A stretch of 33,914 bases of DNA from Glaesserella sp041817755 (GCF_041817755.1 NZ_JBGYBX010000024.1:1-33914), one strand, 5' to 3'; shown: positions 15,521 to 24,408, numbered from the stretch's first letter. Notes: generated by a model not told the origin, from the letters alone. Program-made: numbers and translations.

Positions 15521-16765
15521 CTAACCGCTTGTTTGTTGGTGTTCCCGATGAATCCGCCACAGCATTCGAGCGTCCAAATAAGATGAGGCGATCATGGTTA
15601 AGAATACCGCGGCACCAAAGTAAAACGCCGCATCGCCCACGGAGAAACTGATGATTTGTCCGCGTTCTACCAACGACATCATTAACGAAAGTACAAACAG
15701 ATCAAGCATTGACCAGCGTCCGACGAAGTGTACGTAATGCAGTAGTTTCATTTGTAGATGAATCGGATGCTGCCAACGATAATGAATCGCCAAAAGCAAA
15801 TAAAACAGAATCGCCACTTTACTGAACGGCACGGCAATACTGGCAATAAATACGATGGCCGCCACCGTATAGCTGCCCAAGTTTAGGAAGAGGATCACGC
15901 CGCTCATTAATGAATCGGCCGAGGTTGAACCGGCTAATTCCGTGGAAGAGATCGGTAACAGGTTTGCCGGAATCATCATAATGACGCCGGCAATCAGAGC
16001 CGCCCAAACCCGTTGTAATTTGGTGTGATCGGCTATATCCAAATTGCTTTCGCAACGCGGGCAGCGATGTCGCCCTTTTTTATCGATAATGTTTTCATCA
16101 AACGTATATTCACACTCGGAGCACAGTGTCGGCTTACTCGGATGATCAGGCGGAAGCGAATGGTATTCGGGATAAAAACGCTCCCACCAGCGCTTCGGAT
16201 CCACTTTAATAAAGAGTAACGTCGTTAATAATGCCGTGAGCACAAACGCTGACAGGTAAATGTCAAATTCCAAGGTCGCATATTCACGGACTTTATATGC
16301 CGCCACGGCAAGGGCGACCAAATAGACGTCCAACATCACCCAAGGCTTGATCTTGGTCAGAAAAATCAAGGTATAACGCGGGCGATGATGCAGCAAACGC
16401 TGAATGCGGATGGTCAGCACCAAGACGGCGAATGAAACCGGCATAATGACGGCGCAGAATAAAATCATAAATGCCGTGTAAGGGAAGCCTTGCGTTGCCA
16501 TTTTCCAAATACCCCCCCACACGGAAGCGTAGATATCCACGCCCAACAGATCAATGTTCATCAACGGAAACATCAAGGCAAAGGGGAGTAAGATCAGAAT
16601 GGCGAGGGCAATAATGGAACAACGTCCCAGCGACCAGCGGTTGCCCGATTGCAACACTTCGTCACAATTCGGGCAACAAGCGGTCAGATTCGGCAAATCT
16701 TTTGCAATACTGACCGTGGTATCGCATTCCAGACAACGTTGCAGATAAACTTTTTCGATTTTCAT
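15521..16765 (-). CDS. PqiA/YebS (LetA)-family membrane protein
   Basis: 414-residue inner-membrane protein of the paraquat-inducible protein A family, which partners MCE proteins (PqiB, YebT/LetB) in moving lipids across the envelope. Two cytoplasmic zinc-ribbon modules are visible: CLEC and CPNC near residues 11-35, and CSEC and CPRC near 215-240. Each precedes a block of about four membrane segments. Its start overlaps the rnhB stop by 4 bases (ATGA), so it is the last gene of ygfZ-rnhB-letA. An MCE partner gene would be expected next but is not in the window. The last codons before the stop (QTSG) are an uptake sequence at 15524-15532. Confidence 0.88.
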   Translation of the reverse strand: MKIEKVYLQRCLECDTTVSIAKDLPNLTACCPNCDEVLQSGNRWSLGRCSIIALAILILLPFALMFPLMNIDLLGVDIYASVWGGIWKMATQGFPYTAFMILFCAVIMPVSFAVLVLTIRIQRLLHHRPRYTLIFLTKIKPWVMLDVYLVALAVAAYKVREYATLEFDIYLSAFVLTALLTTLLFIKVDPKRWWERFYPEYHSLPPDHPSKPTLCSECEYTFDENIIDKKGRHRCPRCESNLDIADHTKLQRVWAALIAGVIMMIPANLLPISSTELAGSTSADSLMSGVILFLNLGSYTVAAIVFIASIAVPFSKVAILFYLLLAIHYRWQHPIHLQMKLLHYVHFVGRWSMLDLFVLSLMMSLVERGQIISFSVGDAAFYFGAAVFLTMIASSYLDARMLWRIHREHQQTSG

Positions 16766-17352
16766 GATTGACTTAATCTTTGAGCGACCGGCGCAAAGCT
16801 TTTACGATGGTAAGGCGTCACGCCGAGTTGAGCTAATTTTTCCAAGTGCAGTTTGGTCGGATAGCCTTTGTGTTGTGCAAATCCGTATGCGGGAAATTGT
16901 TTATGCAATTCAGCCATTTCGGCGTCCCGCGCAACTTTGGCTAAAATCGACGCAGCACTGATTTCCGCCACTAAACTGTCACCCTTGATCACGGCTTGAG
17001 CCGGCATCGTCAATTTAGGCACCCGATTACCGTCAACCAACACAAAATCGGGTTGAACGGTAAGTCCGGCAACGGCGCGTTGCATGGCAAGCAGGGTGGC
17101 CTGCAGGATGTTCAGCGCATCAATTTCGTCAGGTTCGGCACGCCCGAGCGACCAACTTAATGCATTGGCTTTGATTTCTTCGGCTAATGCAAGGCGACGT
17201 TTTTCCGATAGTTTTTTGGAATCGGCAAGTCCGCTAATCGGACGATTCGGATCGAGGATCACCGCGGCGGTGACGACGGCGCCGACCAACGGACCGCGCC
17301 CGACTTCATCCACGCCGGCAATCAGTTTTGCATTCGGATAGATGAAGGTCAT
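16762..17352 (-). CDS. rnhB: Ribonuclease HII
   Basis: Cleaves RNA strands in RNA-DNA hybrids and starts removal of single ribonucleotides from DNA. The 196-residue protein has the catalytic acidic residues in AGVDEVGRGPL (Asp15, Glu16) and further aspartates in FVLVDGN and KVARDAEM, in family order. The frame is open to 17385, but ATG 17352 gives the usual length and the 4-base ATGA overlap with the ygfZ stop. The same overlap occurs with the next gene, so the three are translationally coupled. Confidence 0.95.
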   Translation of the reverse strand: MTFIYPNAKLIAGVDEVGRGPLVGAVVTAAVILDPNRPISGLADSKKLSEKRRLALAEEIKANALSWSLGRAEPDEIDALNILQATLLAMQRAVAGLTVQPDFVLVDGNRVPKLTMPAQAVIKGDSLVAEISAASILAKVARDAEMAELHKQFPAYGFAQHKGYPTKLHLEKLAQLGVTPYHRKSFAPVAQRLSQS

Positions 17353-18242
17353 GCGGACTCTTCCAAACTGTAAGGCAATTCGCACAATGCCAGGGCGGTG
17401 TCGCCCGAACGGAAGTGCGCCTCTCGCTCAATATCTTTATTCAACACCACTTGTAACCATAAATGTTGGCGGTAGATGACGCAAGACAGAATGGTACCGG
17501 TGGATTTCCAATGCTCTCCGAGTTGCATTTCAACACTGGAACCGATATCGGGTAAGGTGGTTTTTTCGTGGATTTGACCGACCAAAGTGAACATCGCCCG
17601 TTTGTTGGCGCCGCGGAATTTTGCCCGCGCGACGGTTTCTTGCCCGATATAACAGCCTTTGGAAAACGAGATGGCACGCTCGATCAGTTGTAAGTTCGCC
17701 GCTTGCGGAATCAGTTCGAATTGATTGGCTTTGTCAAGCAGCGGCACGCCTTGTTGAATGTCGATGAGATCCCATAATTCGGCATCGCCGTTGGTTTCAA
17801 CCTCGACATCGCCCCAAAAGATCGTCCGTTTTTGTTCGTCTTCAATCGTACAAGCGGTCACTTTCTCGCAAAATTTTGCAAAAATCTCACCGCTTGTCGT
17901 GCCGAAAATCGGCGTATCGAGCTCCGTAAAGGTGATTTTGGAAAAGACCGCGTATTTCTTGAGTTGAACAAGGGCTTCCGGCAGTAAATTTTGTCGAATG
18001 ATAATAAAAAACTGTTCGGGCGCTTGGCGGTACAGGCGAAACAGCGCGCTCATTTTACCTTTCGGATCACAATGCGCCGTGAGAGTGTGTTCGCCGCAAG
18101 GCAATTTGGTGACATCGCAGGTTAATTGCCCTTGTAAATATTTTTCCGCATCAATACCCGACACCTCAATGAGTCGGTATTGGCTGAGTCGGACGCACAG
18201 TTCGGGTTGGTGATGCGTCACTAATTGACATCCGCATCGCAT
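17349..18242 (-). CDS. ygfZ: tRNA-modifying, folate-binding protein YgfZ
   Basis: Folate-dependent protein needed for Fe-S enzyme function and tRNA modification (MiaB-type thiomethylation). 297 residues; the signature KGCYIGQETVARAKFRG is present with Cys197. The N-terminal part (YLQGQLTCDV) matches the aminomethyltransferase-like fold. ATAAGAGG is upstream of ATG 18242. It is the first gene of the ygfZ-rnhB-letA operon. Two inverted uptake sequences flank GCAAAATTTTGC inside the gene (17850-17897), an arrangement that elsewhere in the window is a terminator. Confidence 0.93.
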   Translation of the reverse strand: MRCGCQLVTHHQPELCVRLSQYRLIEVSGIDAEKYLQGQLTCDVTKLPCGEHTLTAHCDPKGKMSALFRLYRQAPEQFFIIIRQNLLPEALVQLKKYAVFSKITFTELDTPIFGTTSGEIFAKFCEKVTACTIEDEQKRTIFWGDVEVETNGDAELWDLIDIQQGVPLLDKANQFELIPQAANLQLIERAISFSKGCYIGQETVARAKFRGANKRAMFTLVGQIHEKTTLPDIGSSVEMQLGEHWKSTGTILSCVIYRQHLWLQVVLNKDIEREAHFRSGDTALALCELPYSLEESA

Positions 18243-18321
18243 AGTTGCCTCTTATTATATGTGTTTTGGAAGATTGAGCGGGATCATACAATGATTCGCC
18301 GTTACCGACAAATCACAAACG

Positions 18322-19488
18322 TTATTTCGGTAGACCGGTTTGCCAATGCAACTGTGCTTTGTCCGCCATTTTTCGGATACGACGGGCGTTCGGCTTGACG
18401 GGTGGTTTACCTTCATACCAACGTTGGAATGCAAATGTCCCGTCCCATTTCGGCAGAGCCGTCGGCGGAAGCGGGACGATTTTCTCTAAATCGGTAATTT
18501 GTATACGGAATTGTCCCGGATTGCCGATGATTTCATACCGACGACTTTTTTTAAAAAACGGGTAAGTTTCAAAAAAATTATGAATTTGTAAGTAACGTTG
18601 GGCGCGTTCTTTATCCCGTGGGAAGTCACTGATATTTTCGACTTCTCTCGGATCGTACAATTTCGCCAAATAGTCAAGATGTAAGCCGAATCGGGCGTAT
18701 TGTTGATATTTTTCCAAGACGTCTGCGGGCGTTGACGGCTCATTGGCTAACTGCTTGTACAAACCGTCAATGCCGTCAAAACTGTACTGTTGTGCGGCGC
18801 AACGGTAATATTGTTGTGATAAGTCGGACATAAATTGCTTATCTTCCGGAGAGAGGTACTCCGCCAAATAAGCCTGCCCGGTTAAAAATCCCATACGGTT
18901 TACAGCATCAAGAACGCCGAGATCGGCATAAGTGCGGGCAACATCCGGATCCCACGTATCAGCTTTGTTAAATGCGGCGTTATTCGGTAATTGTTGTCGG
19001 TAAAGCTCGGCAATCGGCAAACGGTACGGTTCGAAAAATGTACTGTCCCCGGCATTACGTTCGGTAAAAAATTGCATTAAACGCTCGGTGGCGCGGTAGT
19101 GACCGTTTCCCGCTGCAATTGCATAAAGCGGGATCAGTTCAAGTAGCGGTTCAAAGTCTATTTCATCCAGCGGTTTTTCAAAGTTGTCGTTATGCCAATG
19201 TAAATCGTGCCAAAGCGTATATTGGTAAAGGGCTTCGGCTTCGGAGGGAATGGGCGGTTTCGGTTCTGTGTTACAGACGAACGGCGATTGTCGACGGACT
19301 TTGTCGAGCAAGGCGTTCGCTTCCTGTTTTTCGGCTTTAATTTGCTCCGGATAGCATTCTTTCGGAATTTCACCGGCAGGTCCACCCAATGAAGTAGGAG
19401 AGCACTTCATAGTGTGACTGCATTGATAGAGTGTGAATCCGACCAATATCAAAAAGCCGAATTTAAAAAAGAGTGATGAAAATGACAT
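18322..19488 (-). CDS. Exported or lipid-anchored protein of unknown function (possible DUF6396/Sel1-like)
   Basis: 388 residues. A hydrophobic N-terminus (residues 5-22) ends at Cys23 in the context TLYQC, an imperfect lipobox, so it may be a lipoprotein or a membrane-anchored protein. The rest is soluble with helical character (repeated Ala/Leu-rich helices around 100-250). The C-terminal LPPTALPKWDGTFAF stretch reminds me of DUF6396 proteins related to Sel1-like repeats, but I could not verify this. No enzyme motif was seen. It is a single gene between ygfZ and mgsA with no clear partner. The start has no strong ribosome binding site. Confidence 0.7.
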   Translation of the reverse strand: MSFSSLFFKFGFLILVGFTLYQCSHTMKCSPTSLGGPAGEIPKECYPEQIKAEKQEANALLDKVRRQSPFVCNTEPKPPIPSEAEALYQYTLWHDLHWHNDNFEKPLDEIDFEPLLELIPLYAIAAGNGHYRATERLMQFFTERNAGDSTFFEPYRLPIAELYRQQLPNNAAFNKADTWDPDVARTYADLGVLDAVNRMGFLTGQAYLAEYLSPEDKQFMSDLSQQYYRCAAQQYSFDGIDGLYKQLANEPSTPADVLEKYQQYARFGLHLDYLAKLYDPREVENISDFPRDKERAQRYLQIHNFFETYPFFKKSRRYEIIGNPGQFRIQITDLEKIVPLPPTALPKWDGTFAFQRWYEGKPPVKPNARRIRKMADKAQLHWQTGLPK

Positions 19489-19566
19489 GATGTTATTTTT
19501 TGCAAAAAATCGTAGAAATCAGACCGCTTGTATGATTGATTTATGCGGTTTTTTAATGTTATCCGA

Positions 19567-20025
19567 CTAACCTAAACGTTCTTTCAGATAACGCTCGTAA
19601 TCCGGGATAACAATATTGACATCGCAATGAAACAGTTCGGATTGTAATAAAAAATCCGCCGTCGTTTGATTGATGGCGACGGGAATATTCCATACCGTGG
19701 CAATCCGCATCAGTGCTTTGACATCAGGGTCATGCGGTGCGGCGTTCATCGGATCCCAAAAGAAAATGAGCATATCAATTTTTTTCTCTGCAATCAGCCC
19801 GCCGAGTTGTTGATCGCCACCCATCGGACCACTTAATAATGCAGTGATCGTTAAACCGGTTTCTTTTGCCAATAAATTGCCCGTTGTACCTGTAGCATAC
19901 AGTTGATGAAAACGGAGTACATCACGGTGTTTTTTGACCCATGCCAATAAACTTTGTTTACAACTGTCATGGGCAACCAGTGCAATTTGTTTGTGTGTTT
20001 TTATTGTTCGAAAAGTATTCTTCAT
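19567..20025 (-). CDS. mgsA: Methylglyoxal synthase
   Basis: Converts dihydroxyacetone phosphate to methylglyoxal and phosphate, a bypass of glycolysis when sugar phosphates build up. With ATG 20025 it is 152 residues, exactly the E. coli length. Catalytic residues sit at the same numbers: His19 and Asp20 (ALVAHD), Asp71 (GPMGGDQQ), His98 and Asp101 (PHDPD). The open frame extends to 20058, but this start has GGGGAC upstream. It is divergent from the mannose PTS operon, a sensible neighbour for phosphosugar stress, though no co-regulation is shown. Confidence 0.96.
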   Translation of the reverse strand: MKNTFRTIKTHKQIALVAHDSCKQSLLAWVKKHRDVLRFHQLYATGTTGNLLAKETGLTITALLSGPMGGDQQLGGLIAEKKIDMLIFFWDPMNAAPHDPDVKALMRIATVWNIPVAINQTTADFLLQSELFHCDVNIVIPDYERYLKERLG

Positions 20026-20162
20026 TTGGTGTCCCCGACGAATCAAAATATGTAGCATAATACCGCTAAATACGTGTAATTAGAATAGCCGTATGAAACA
20101 AAATAATCAGCTTGAGCGAAGGAATTTCTCCATCATATTGAAATGTTTTCGGTTTTTTAAAA

Positions 20163-20263
20163 TGTGATCTAAATCTAATAAAGTGCACTTACCTGTTTTG
20201 CTCCGTTTGACAAAAAAATCTCTTGGATTAAACTCCGTTTTTGCCAAAAGCAAACGTTTGCGT
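20163..20263 (+). promoter_or_regulatory. manXYZ promoter with PurR/LacI-type operator
   Basis: TTGACA (20207-20212), 16 bases and TAAACT (20229-20234) form a plausible sigma-70 promoter. Just downstream, AAGCAAACGTTTGCGT (20248-20263) fits the PurR consensus ANGCAANCGNTTNCNT at every fixed position; its core is a perfect 12-base palindrome. A weak CRP-like half site, TGTGATCT, is at 20163-20170. Confidence 0.65.
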
Positions 20264-20325
20264 TTTGACATCCGGTGAAACAGCTTTGTTTCAAATCTCA
20301 AAAAATGATGTAGAGGTGATTGCAA

Positions 20326-21309
20326 ATGGTAAATTTGATCATCGCCACTCACGGAAAATTTTCCGAAGAGTTGGTTAATTCTGCACAAATGGTGTACGGC
20401 GAGGTGGATAATCTCAGCGTTGTGACGTTTGTGCCGGGCGAGGGGCAGGATACTCTCGTGGAAAAATATGAAGCCATTATTTCAGGCTTTAAAACGGATA
20501 ATCCCGTCCTTTTTCTTGTCGATTTATTCGGCGGAAGTCCTTATAACGCTGCTGCCCGCGTAGTGGCGAAACGCCCTCAAGACGGTATCGTCACCGGGGT
20601 AAACCTCCCGATGTTGCTTGAAGTCATGGATGCTTCGGCAGATGCAACAAATGCACAAGAATTAGCAAATCTTGCCAAAGAAGTCGGGCAGCTGAGTGTG
20701 AAAACCCTCCATGCCAAGGATGACGATACACCACAATCAACTCAGAACGCAGTAGAACAGCAGGCGGAAGACGCAAGCGAAGTACCGGACGATCGTTATT
20801 ATGATCCGAACGGTCGCATGACCATTTCATTAATGCGTATCGATGATCGTTTAATTCACGGTCAAGTCGCGACTTCATGGGCAAAAGCGGTCAAATGTGA
20901 AGCGATTTTTGCAGTAAGCGATGAAGTTGCTCAAGATGAGCTACGTAAGAATTTGTTATTGCAGATCGCTCCGGAGCACTTAAAAGCTTATGTTATTTCC
21001 GTTGATAAAGCGATTAAGGTTTACCATAACCCGAAATATGCCAGTCGCCACGTTTTATGGTTAGTAACGAAACCGGCGGATGTTGTCCGTTTGATTGAAG
21101 GCGGGGTGAAGATCGACAAAGTGAATGTCGGTGGAATGACCTACAAAGAAGGTAACAAGTTACTTTCCGATGCGGTGACCGTCGGTCGGGCGGATGTTGC
21201 GGCATTCCGTAAGTTACTGGATTTAGGCGTTGATCTGTCAATGCAAAAAGTCGCCAGCAATCCGAAAGTAAACTTGACGGCGAAAAAACTGGATGAAATT
21301 CAATTCTAA
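20326..21309 (+). CDS. manX: Mannose-family PTS EIIAB
   Basis: Cytoplasmic phosphotransfer component of the mannose/glucose/hexosamine PTS. 327 residues from ATG 20326 with AGAGGTGA upstream; a TTG two codons earlier is unlikely. EIIA (about 1-130) has phospho-His9 in IIATHGKF. A linker rich in Asp, Gln and Glu follows (about 135-165). EIIB (about 165-327) has phospho-His178 in DDRLIHGQV. The order matches E. coli ManX. It heads manXYZ with gaps of 15 and 18 bases, under the promoter and operator at 20207-20263. Confidence 0.95.
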   Translation: MVNLIIATHGKFSEELVNSAQMVYGEVDNLSVVTFVPGEGQDTLVEKYEAIISGFKTDNPVLFLVDLFGGSPYNAAARVVAKRPQDGIVTGVNLPMLLEVMDASADATNAQELANLAKEVGQLSVKTLHAKDDDTPQSTQNAVEQQAEDASEVPDDRYYDPNGRMTISLMRIDDRLIHGQVATSWAKAVKCEAIFAVSDEVAQDELRKNLLLQIAPEHLKAYVISVDKAIKVYHNPKYASRHVLWLVTKPADVVRLIEGGVKIDKVNVGGMTYKEGNKLLSDAVTVGRADVAAFRKLLDLGVDLSMQKVASNPKVNLTAKKLDEIQF

Positions 21310-21324
21310 TAGGGGACTTTAATT

Positions 21325-22122
21325 ATGACTACAATGGAAATTATCCTCGTCACACTGGTTGCCGCCATTTGCGGTATGGGTAGTGTGCTTGATGAACGTC
21401 AAACGCACCGTCCGCTTGTGGCGTGTACCTTAATCGGCTGGGTGTTAGGCGATTTACAAACCGGTATCATCGTCGGCGGTACCTTGGAAATGTTAGCGTT
21501 AGGCTGGATGAACGTCGGTGCGGCCATGGCGCCGGATGCGGCATTAGCCAGCGTTATCGCCGCGATTTTGATGATTAAAGGCGGACAAGACAAAGGCACC
21601 GCGATTGCGATTGCCATTCCGGTTGCCGCGGCGGGGCAGGTTCTCACCATCTTCGTTCGAACCTTGACCATCTTCTTACAACATAAAGCCGATGATTTTG
21701 CCGAAAAAGCCAACTTCCGCGGCATTGAATTCTGTCACTTTGCGGGGCTTTCACTGCAAGCGTTACGTGTGGCGATCCCGACGTTCTTCGTCGCTCTTGT
21801 GGCGGGTACGGACACCGTCACCGACGCCTTAAACGCTATCCCGGAAGTGGTGACCCGCGGCTTACAAATCGCCGGTGGCTTTATCGTGGTGGTCGGTTAT
21901 GCGATGGTTATTAACATGATGCGTGCCGGTGCGTTAATGCCGTTCTTCTTTATCGGTTTCGTGATCGCGTCATTCTCAAACTACAACTTGGTCGGTTTAG
22001 GCTTCTTAGGCGCATGTTTAGCGATGATTTATATTCAATTAAATCCGCGCTTTAACCAAGCTCATTTACCGCAGCGTACCGCGTCTAAAAAATTAGCGGA
22101 TAACGAATTAGAAGGTCTATAA
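21325..22122 (+). CDS. manY: Mannose-family PTS EIIC
   Basis: 265-residue membrane component of the mannose PTS, forming the sugar channel with EIID. Hydrophobic segments rich in Gly and Ala run throughout, with IGWVLGDLQTGIIVGGTLE and MAPDAALASVIA as family stretches near the N-terminus. It follows manX by 15 bases and precedes manZ by 18. The C-terminal tail (QRTASKKLADNELEGL) is cytoplasmic and polar. Confidence 0.95.
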   Translation: MTTMEIILVTLVAAICGMGSVLDERQTHRPLVACTLIGWVLGDLQTGIIVGGTLEMLALGWMNVGAAMAPDAALASVIAAILMIKGGQDKGTAIAIAIPVAAAGQVLTIFVRTLTIFLQHKADDFAEKANFRGIEFCHFAGLSLQALRVAIPTFFVALVAGTDTVTDALNAIPEVVTRGLQIAGGFIVVVGYAMVINMMRAGALMPFFFIGFVIASFSNYNLVGLGFLGACLAMIYIQLNPRFNQAHLPQRTASKKLADNELEGL

Positions 22123-22140
22123 GACAAGAGGAATAATATT

Positions 22141-22968
22141 ATGTCTGAGAAAAAACAATTAACCGCCGCAGATATTCGCGCAACTTACTGGCGTTCAACA
22201 TTCTTACTCGGCTCGTTTAACTTTGAGCGGATGCAAGCCATGGGATTTTGCGTATCCATGATCCCGGCAATCAAACGCTTCTACACAACCAAAGAAGATC
22301 AAGCGGCGGCATTAAAACGCCATTTGGAATTCTTTAATACCCAGCCTTGGGTCGGTTCGGCGATTATGGGCGTCACTGCGGCAATGGAACAAGAGCGTGC
22401 CAACGGTGCGGACATTGACGATGCGGCAATCAGCGGGGTGAAAGTCGGTTTAATGGGGCCGCTCGCCGGTGTCGGTGACCCGATTTTCTGGGGAACCTTA
22501 CGTCCGGTATTGGCGGCGTTGGGTGCCGGTTTGGCGATTAGCGGCAGCTTGTTAGGTCCGCTACTTTTCTTTATCGGTATCAACTTATTCCGTTCGTTAA
22601 CCCGTTGGTACGGTTTTAAATACGGTTATGAAAAAGGTACGGAGATCGTGAGCGATATGGGCGGCGGTCGTTTGCAAAAACTCACGCAGGGGGCGTCGAT
22701 TCTCGGTCTCTTTGTGATGGGATCGCTGGTATCGAAATGGACGAGTATCAATATTCCGCTTGAACTTTCCCGCTATACCAACCAAGCGGGACAAGAAGTC
22801 GTTACAACAGTTCAAAGCGTACTTAACGATTTGTTACCTGGTTTAGCCGCCTTGTTGTTAACCTTCTTATGTATGTGGTTATTACGTAAAAAAGTGAATG
22901 CGATGTACATTATTTTCGCCCTCTTCGGAGTAGGGATTGTCGGCTATCACTTCGGTGTGTTAGCTTAA
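22141..22968 (+). CDS. manZ: Mannose-family PTS EIID
   Basis: 275-residue EIID subunit. The N-terminal cytoplasmic part has the conserved STFLLGSFNFERMQAMGF stretch and FFNTQPWVGSAIMG. The middle (GLMGPLAGVGDPIFWGT) and the C-terminal hydrophobic segments complete the family pattern. RBS AAGAGGAA precedes ATG 22141. It is the last PTS gene; a hairpin at 22987 follows, and a small membrane gene lies beyond it. Confidence 0.95.
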   Translation: MSEKKQLTAADIRATYWRSTFLLGSFNFERMQAMGFCVSMIPAIKRFYTTKEDQAAALKRHLEFFNTQPWVGSAIMGVTAAMEQERANGADIDDAAISGVKVGLMGPLAGVGDPIFWGTLRPVLAALGAGLAISGSLLGPLLFFIGINLFRSLTRWYGFKYGYEKGTEIVSDMGGGRLQKLTQGASILGLFVMGSLVSKWTSINIPLELSRYTNQAGQEVVTTVQSVLNDLLPGLAALLLTFLCMWLLRKKVNAMYIIFALFGVGIVGYHFGVLA

Positions 22969-22986
22969 ATTTAGTCCAAAAAAATC

Positions 22987-23014
22987 ATAAGGGCGTAGTC
23001 ATATACGCCCTTAT
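22987..23014 (+). terminator. Hairpin after manZ
   Basis: ATAAGGGCGTA and TACGCCCTTAT form an 11-bp stem with a 6-base loop, followed by TGTTATAAT. The T-run is poor, so termination may be partial. The TATAAT at 23018 could be a -10 for the next gene. Confidence 0.6.
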
Positions 23015-23055
23015 TGTTATAATACAAGCGGTTAGTTTTTCGAGAAATTTTACAA

Positions 23056-23451
23056 ATGAACTTCAAAGACCTTCTTAAAGCACCGCCTGAACAGGGCTAT
23101 ATCAAAAACAGCTCCAAGCTTGTGACGGGGCTTTTCATCGTTGCCGGCATATTGTATTACCCGACGGACGGCTACGGTGCGGTGATTGCACTGGCGTTGG
23201 CGGTGTTTGTTTTGATGGGGCAGAAGCTTCTGATTTCCCAAACGAATAAATATTTTATCGAAATGTATGCGGCCAAGCGGCAATTTGAAGAAACGGGTAA
23301 TCGCGATTATCTTGAATTTATCCGTTTACGCGGTACACAAATGCTGGCGGACAATAAAGTGCTGTCGGATAAAGCCAAACGGGAAATTGATGTTTTACTG
23401 GGGTTTGTCGCGGCGCAGCAGACGGATTTGCAAAATAATACCGAAAACTGA
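23056..23451 (+). CDS. Small inner-membrane protein of unknown function downstream of manXYZ
   Basis: 131 residues. Two hydrophobic segments (about 24-38 and 44-60, a hairpin across the membrane) are followed by a charged, helical cytoplasmic tail (about 65-125). It occupies the place where E. coli has yobD, but the sequence did not look like YobD or DUF956/ManO. Its context suggests a link to the mannose PTS, though a hairpin and uptake sequence (23024-23032) separate it from manZ, so it may have its own promoter. Its last codons and stop lie inside the stem of the terminator at 23438. The function is unknown. Confidence 0.75.
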   Translation: MNFKDLLKAPPEQGYIKNSSKLVTGLFIVAGILYYPTDGYGAVIALALAVFVLMGQKLLISQTNKYFIEMYAAKRQFEETGNRDYLEFIRLRGTQMLADNKVLSDKAKREIDVLLGFVAAQQTDLQNNTEN

Positions 23452-23475
23452 CCGCTTGCAGTCGGTTTTCGGTAT
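23438..23475. terminator. Terminator overlapping the end of the small membrane gene
   Basis: ATACCGAAAACTGAC and GTCGGTTTTCGGTAT form a 15-bp stem with one G-T pair and an 8-base loop containing most of an uptake sequence (ACCGCTTGC). The TGA stop of the plus-strand gene is in the left arm. It lies between two convergent genes. Confidence 0.75.
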
Positions 23476-23482
23476 CACGATA

Positions 23483-24274
23483 TTATTTAAAAATGTCATC
23501 CAATACTAACGCGATACCGTCTTCGTCATTGGATGCCGTAATTCGTTTGGCGGCTTGTTTAATCGGCTCAGGCGCATTACCCATGGCGACGCTCAGTCCA
23601 GCGTATTCCAACATATCCAAATCATTGAAATTGTCACCAAAGGCGACGACCTCTTCACCGCTGACGTTTAAACGCCGTTCCATAAAGCGGATGGCATTGG
23701 ATTTGGTCGCTTGTTTATTCATGATTTCCAAATATTCGTTTTTCGAACGATGAATGGAAAGCTGTGGATATTGCGGTTTAAGTTTGTCTTCCAACGCTTT
23801 AATTTCGCTTGCTTCGCCCATGACTAAAATTTTATGCACGTTACTCAAGTGAGTCGGTTTCGCTGTGGCGCTTAATCCCGTAATTTCGCCTTCTTGTATC
23901 GTCCAATCATTGCTTAAATCATTGCTGAACCAATCCAAATTCGCATAATGATTAATCGAAAGGTGGTTGTAATCGGCTAAATCCGCTTCTAAGCGGGCGA
24001 GATCCGTGTTATCAATTGCCACGCTGTACAGCGGTTGTAAATCGGCATCTAAAATCAACGCGCCGCTATAACAGATAATGGCGTTTTTGGTTTGTAATTG
24101 TTCGGTATAAGGCGTAATCGCCAACGGCGGACGGGCGGAAACGGGAATAAACGGCACGCCTTGTTTCACAATGCGCTGAATTGCTTGTACCGTCTTCGGT
24201 GAGATTTGATGTCGACTATTGAGTAACGTGCCGTCAATGTCACTGAAGACTGCGCGATAAGTTTGTGTTTGCAT
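23483..24274 (-). CDS. Cof/YidA-type HAD phosphatase
   Basis: 263-residue cytoplasmic phosphatase. Motif I is FSDIDGTLLN with Asp12 and Asp14; motif II is the Ser in PVSARPP; motif IV is VAFGDNFNDLDMLE followed by VAMGNAPE. The C2 cap is in between. This is a Cof-family enzyme related to YidA/YbjI-type sugar phosphatases, but is not closely similar to the one at 1067. RBS AGGAG precedes ATG 24274. It is convergent with the small membrane gene and divergent from thrC. The substrate is unknown. Confidence 0.88.
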   Translation of the reverse strand: MQTQTYRAVFSDIDGTLLNSRHQISPKTVQAIQRIVKQGVPFIPVSARPPLAITPYTEQLQTKNAIICYSGALILDADLQPLYSVAIDNTDLARLEADLADYNHLSINHYANLDWFSNDLSNDWTIQEGEITGLSATAKPTHLSNVHKILVMGEASEIKALEDKLKPQYPQLSIHRSKNEYLEIMNKQATKSNAIRFMERRLNVSGEEVVAFGDNFNDLDMLEYAGLSVAMGNAPEPIKQAAKRITASNDEDGIALVLDDIFK

Positions 24275-24408
24275 GGTTTTACTCCTGTAATATTTTTAAT
24301 AGTTTACTCTGTTTGAATTCAAAATAAATGAAATGAGATCAACAAATAGCGATATTTTTATCTCGTACATAAATTTGCAAAAAACTGCCTAAATCCGACC
24401 GCTTGTGA

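Noticed and set aside
20163..20178. CRP site upstream of manX
   Set aside because: Only one half (TGTGA) matches; the other half (TCTAA) does not fit TCACA well enough to call as a site.
20107..20388. Minus-strand 93-codon frame across the manX start
   Set aside because: It overlaps the promoter and operator and the manX coding start, and has no recognisable features.
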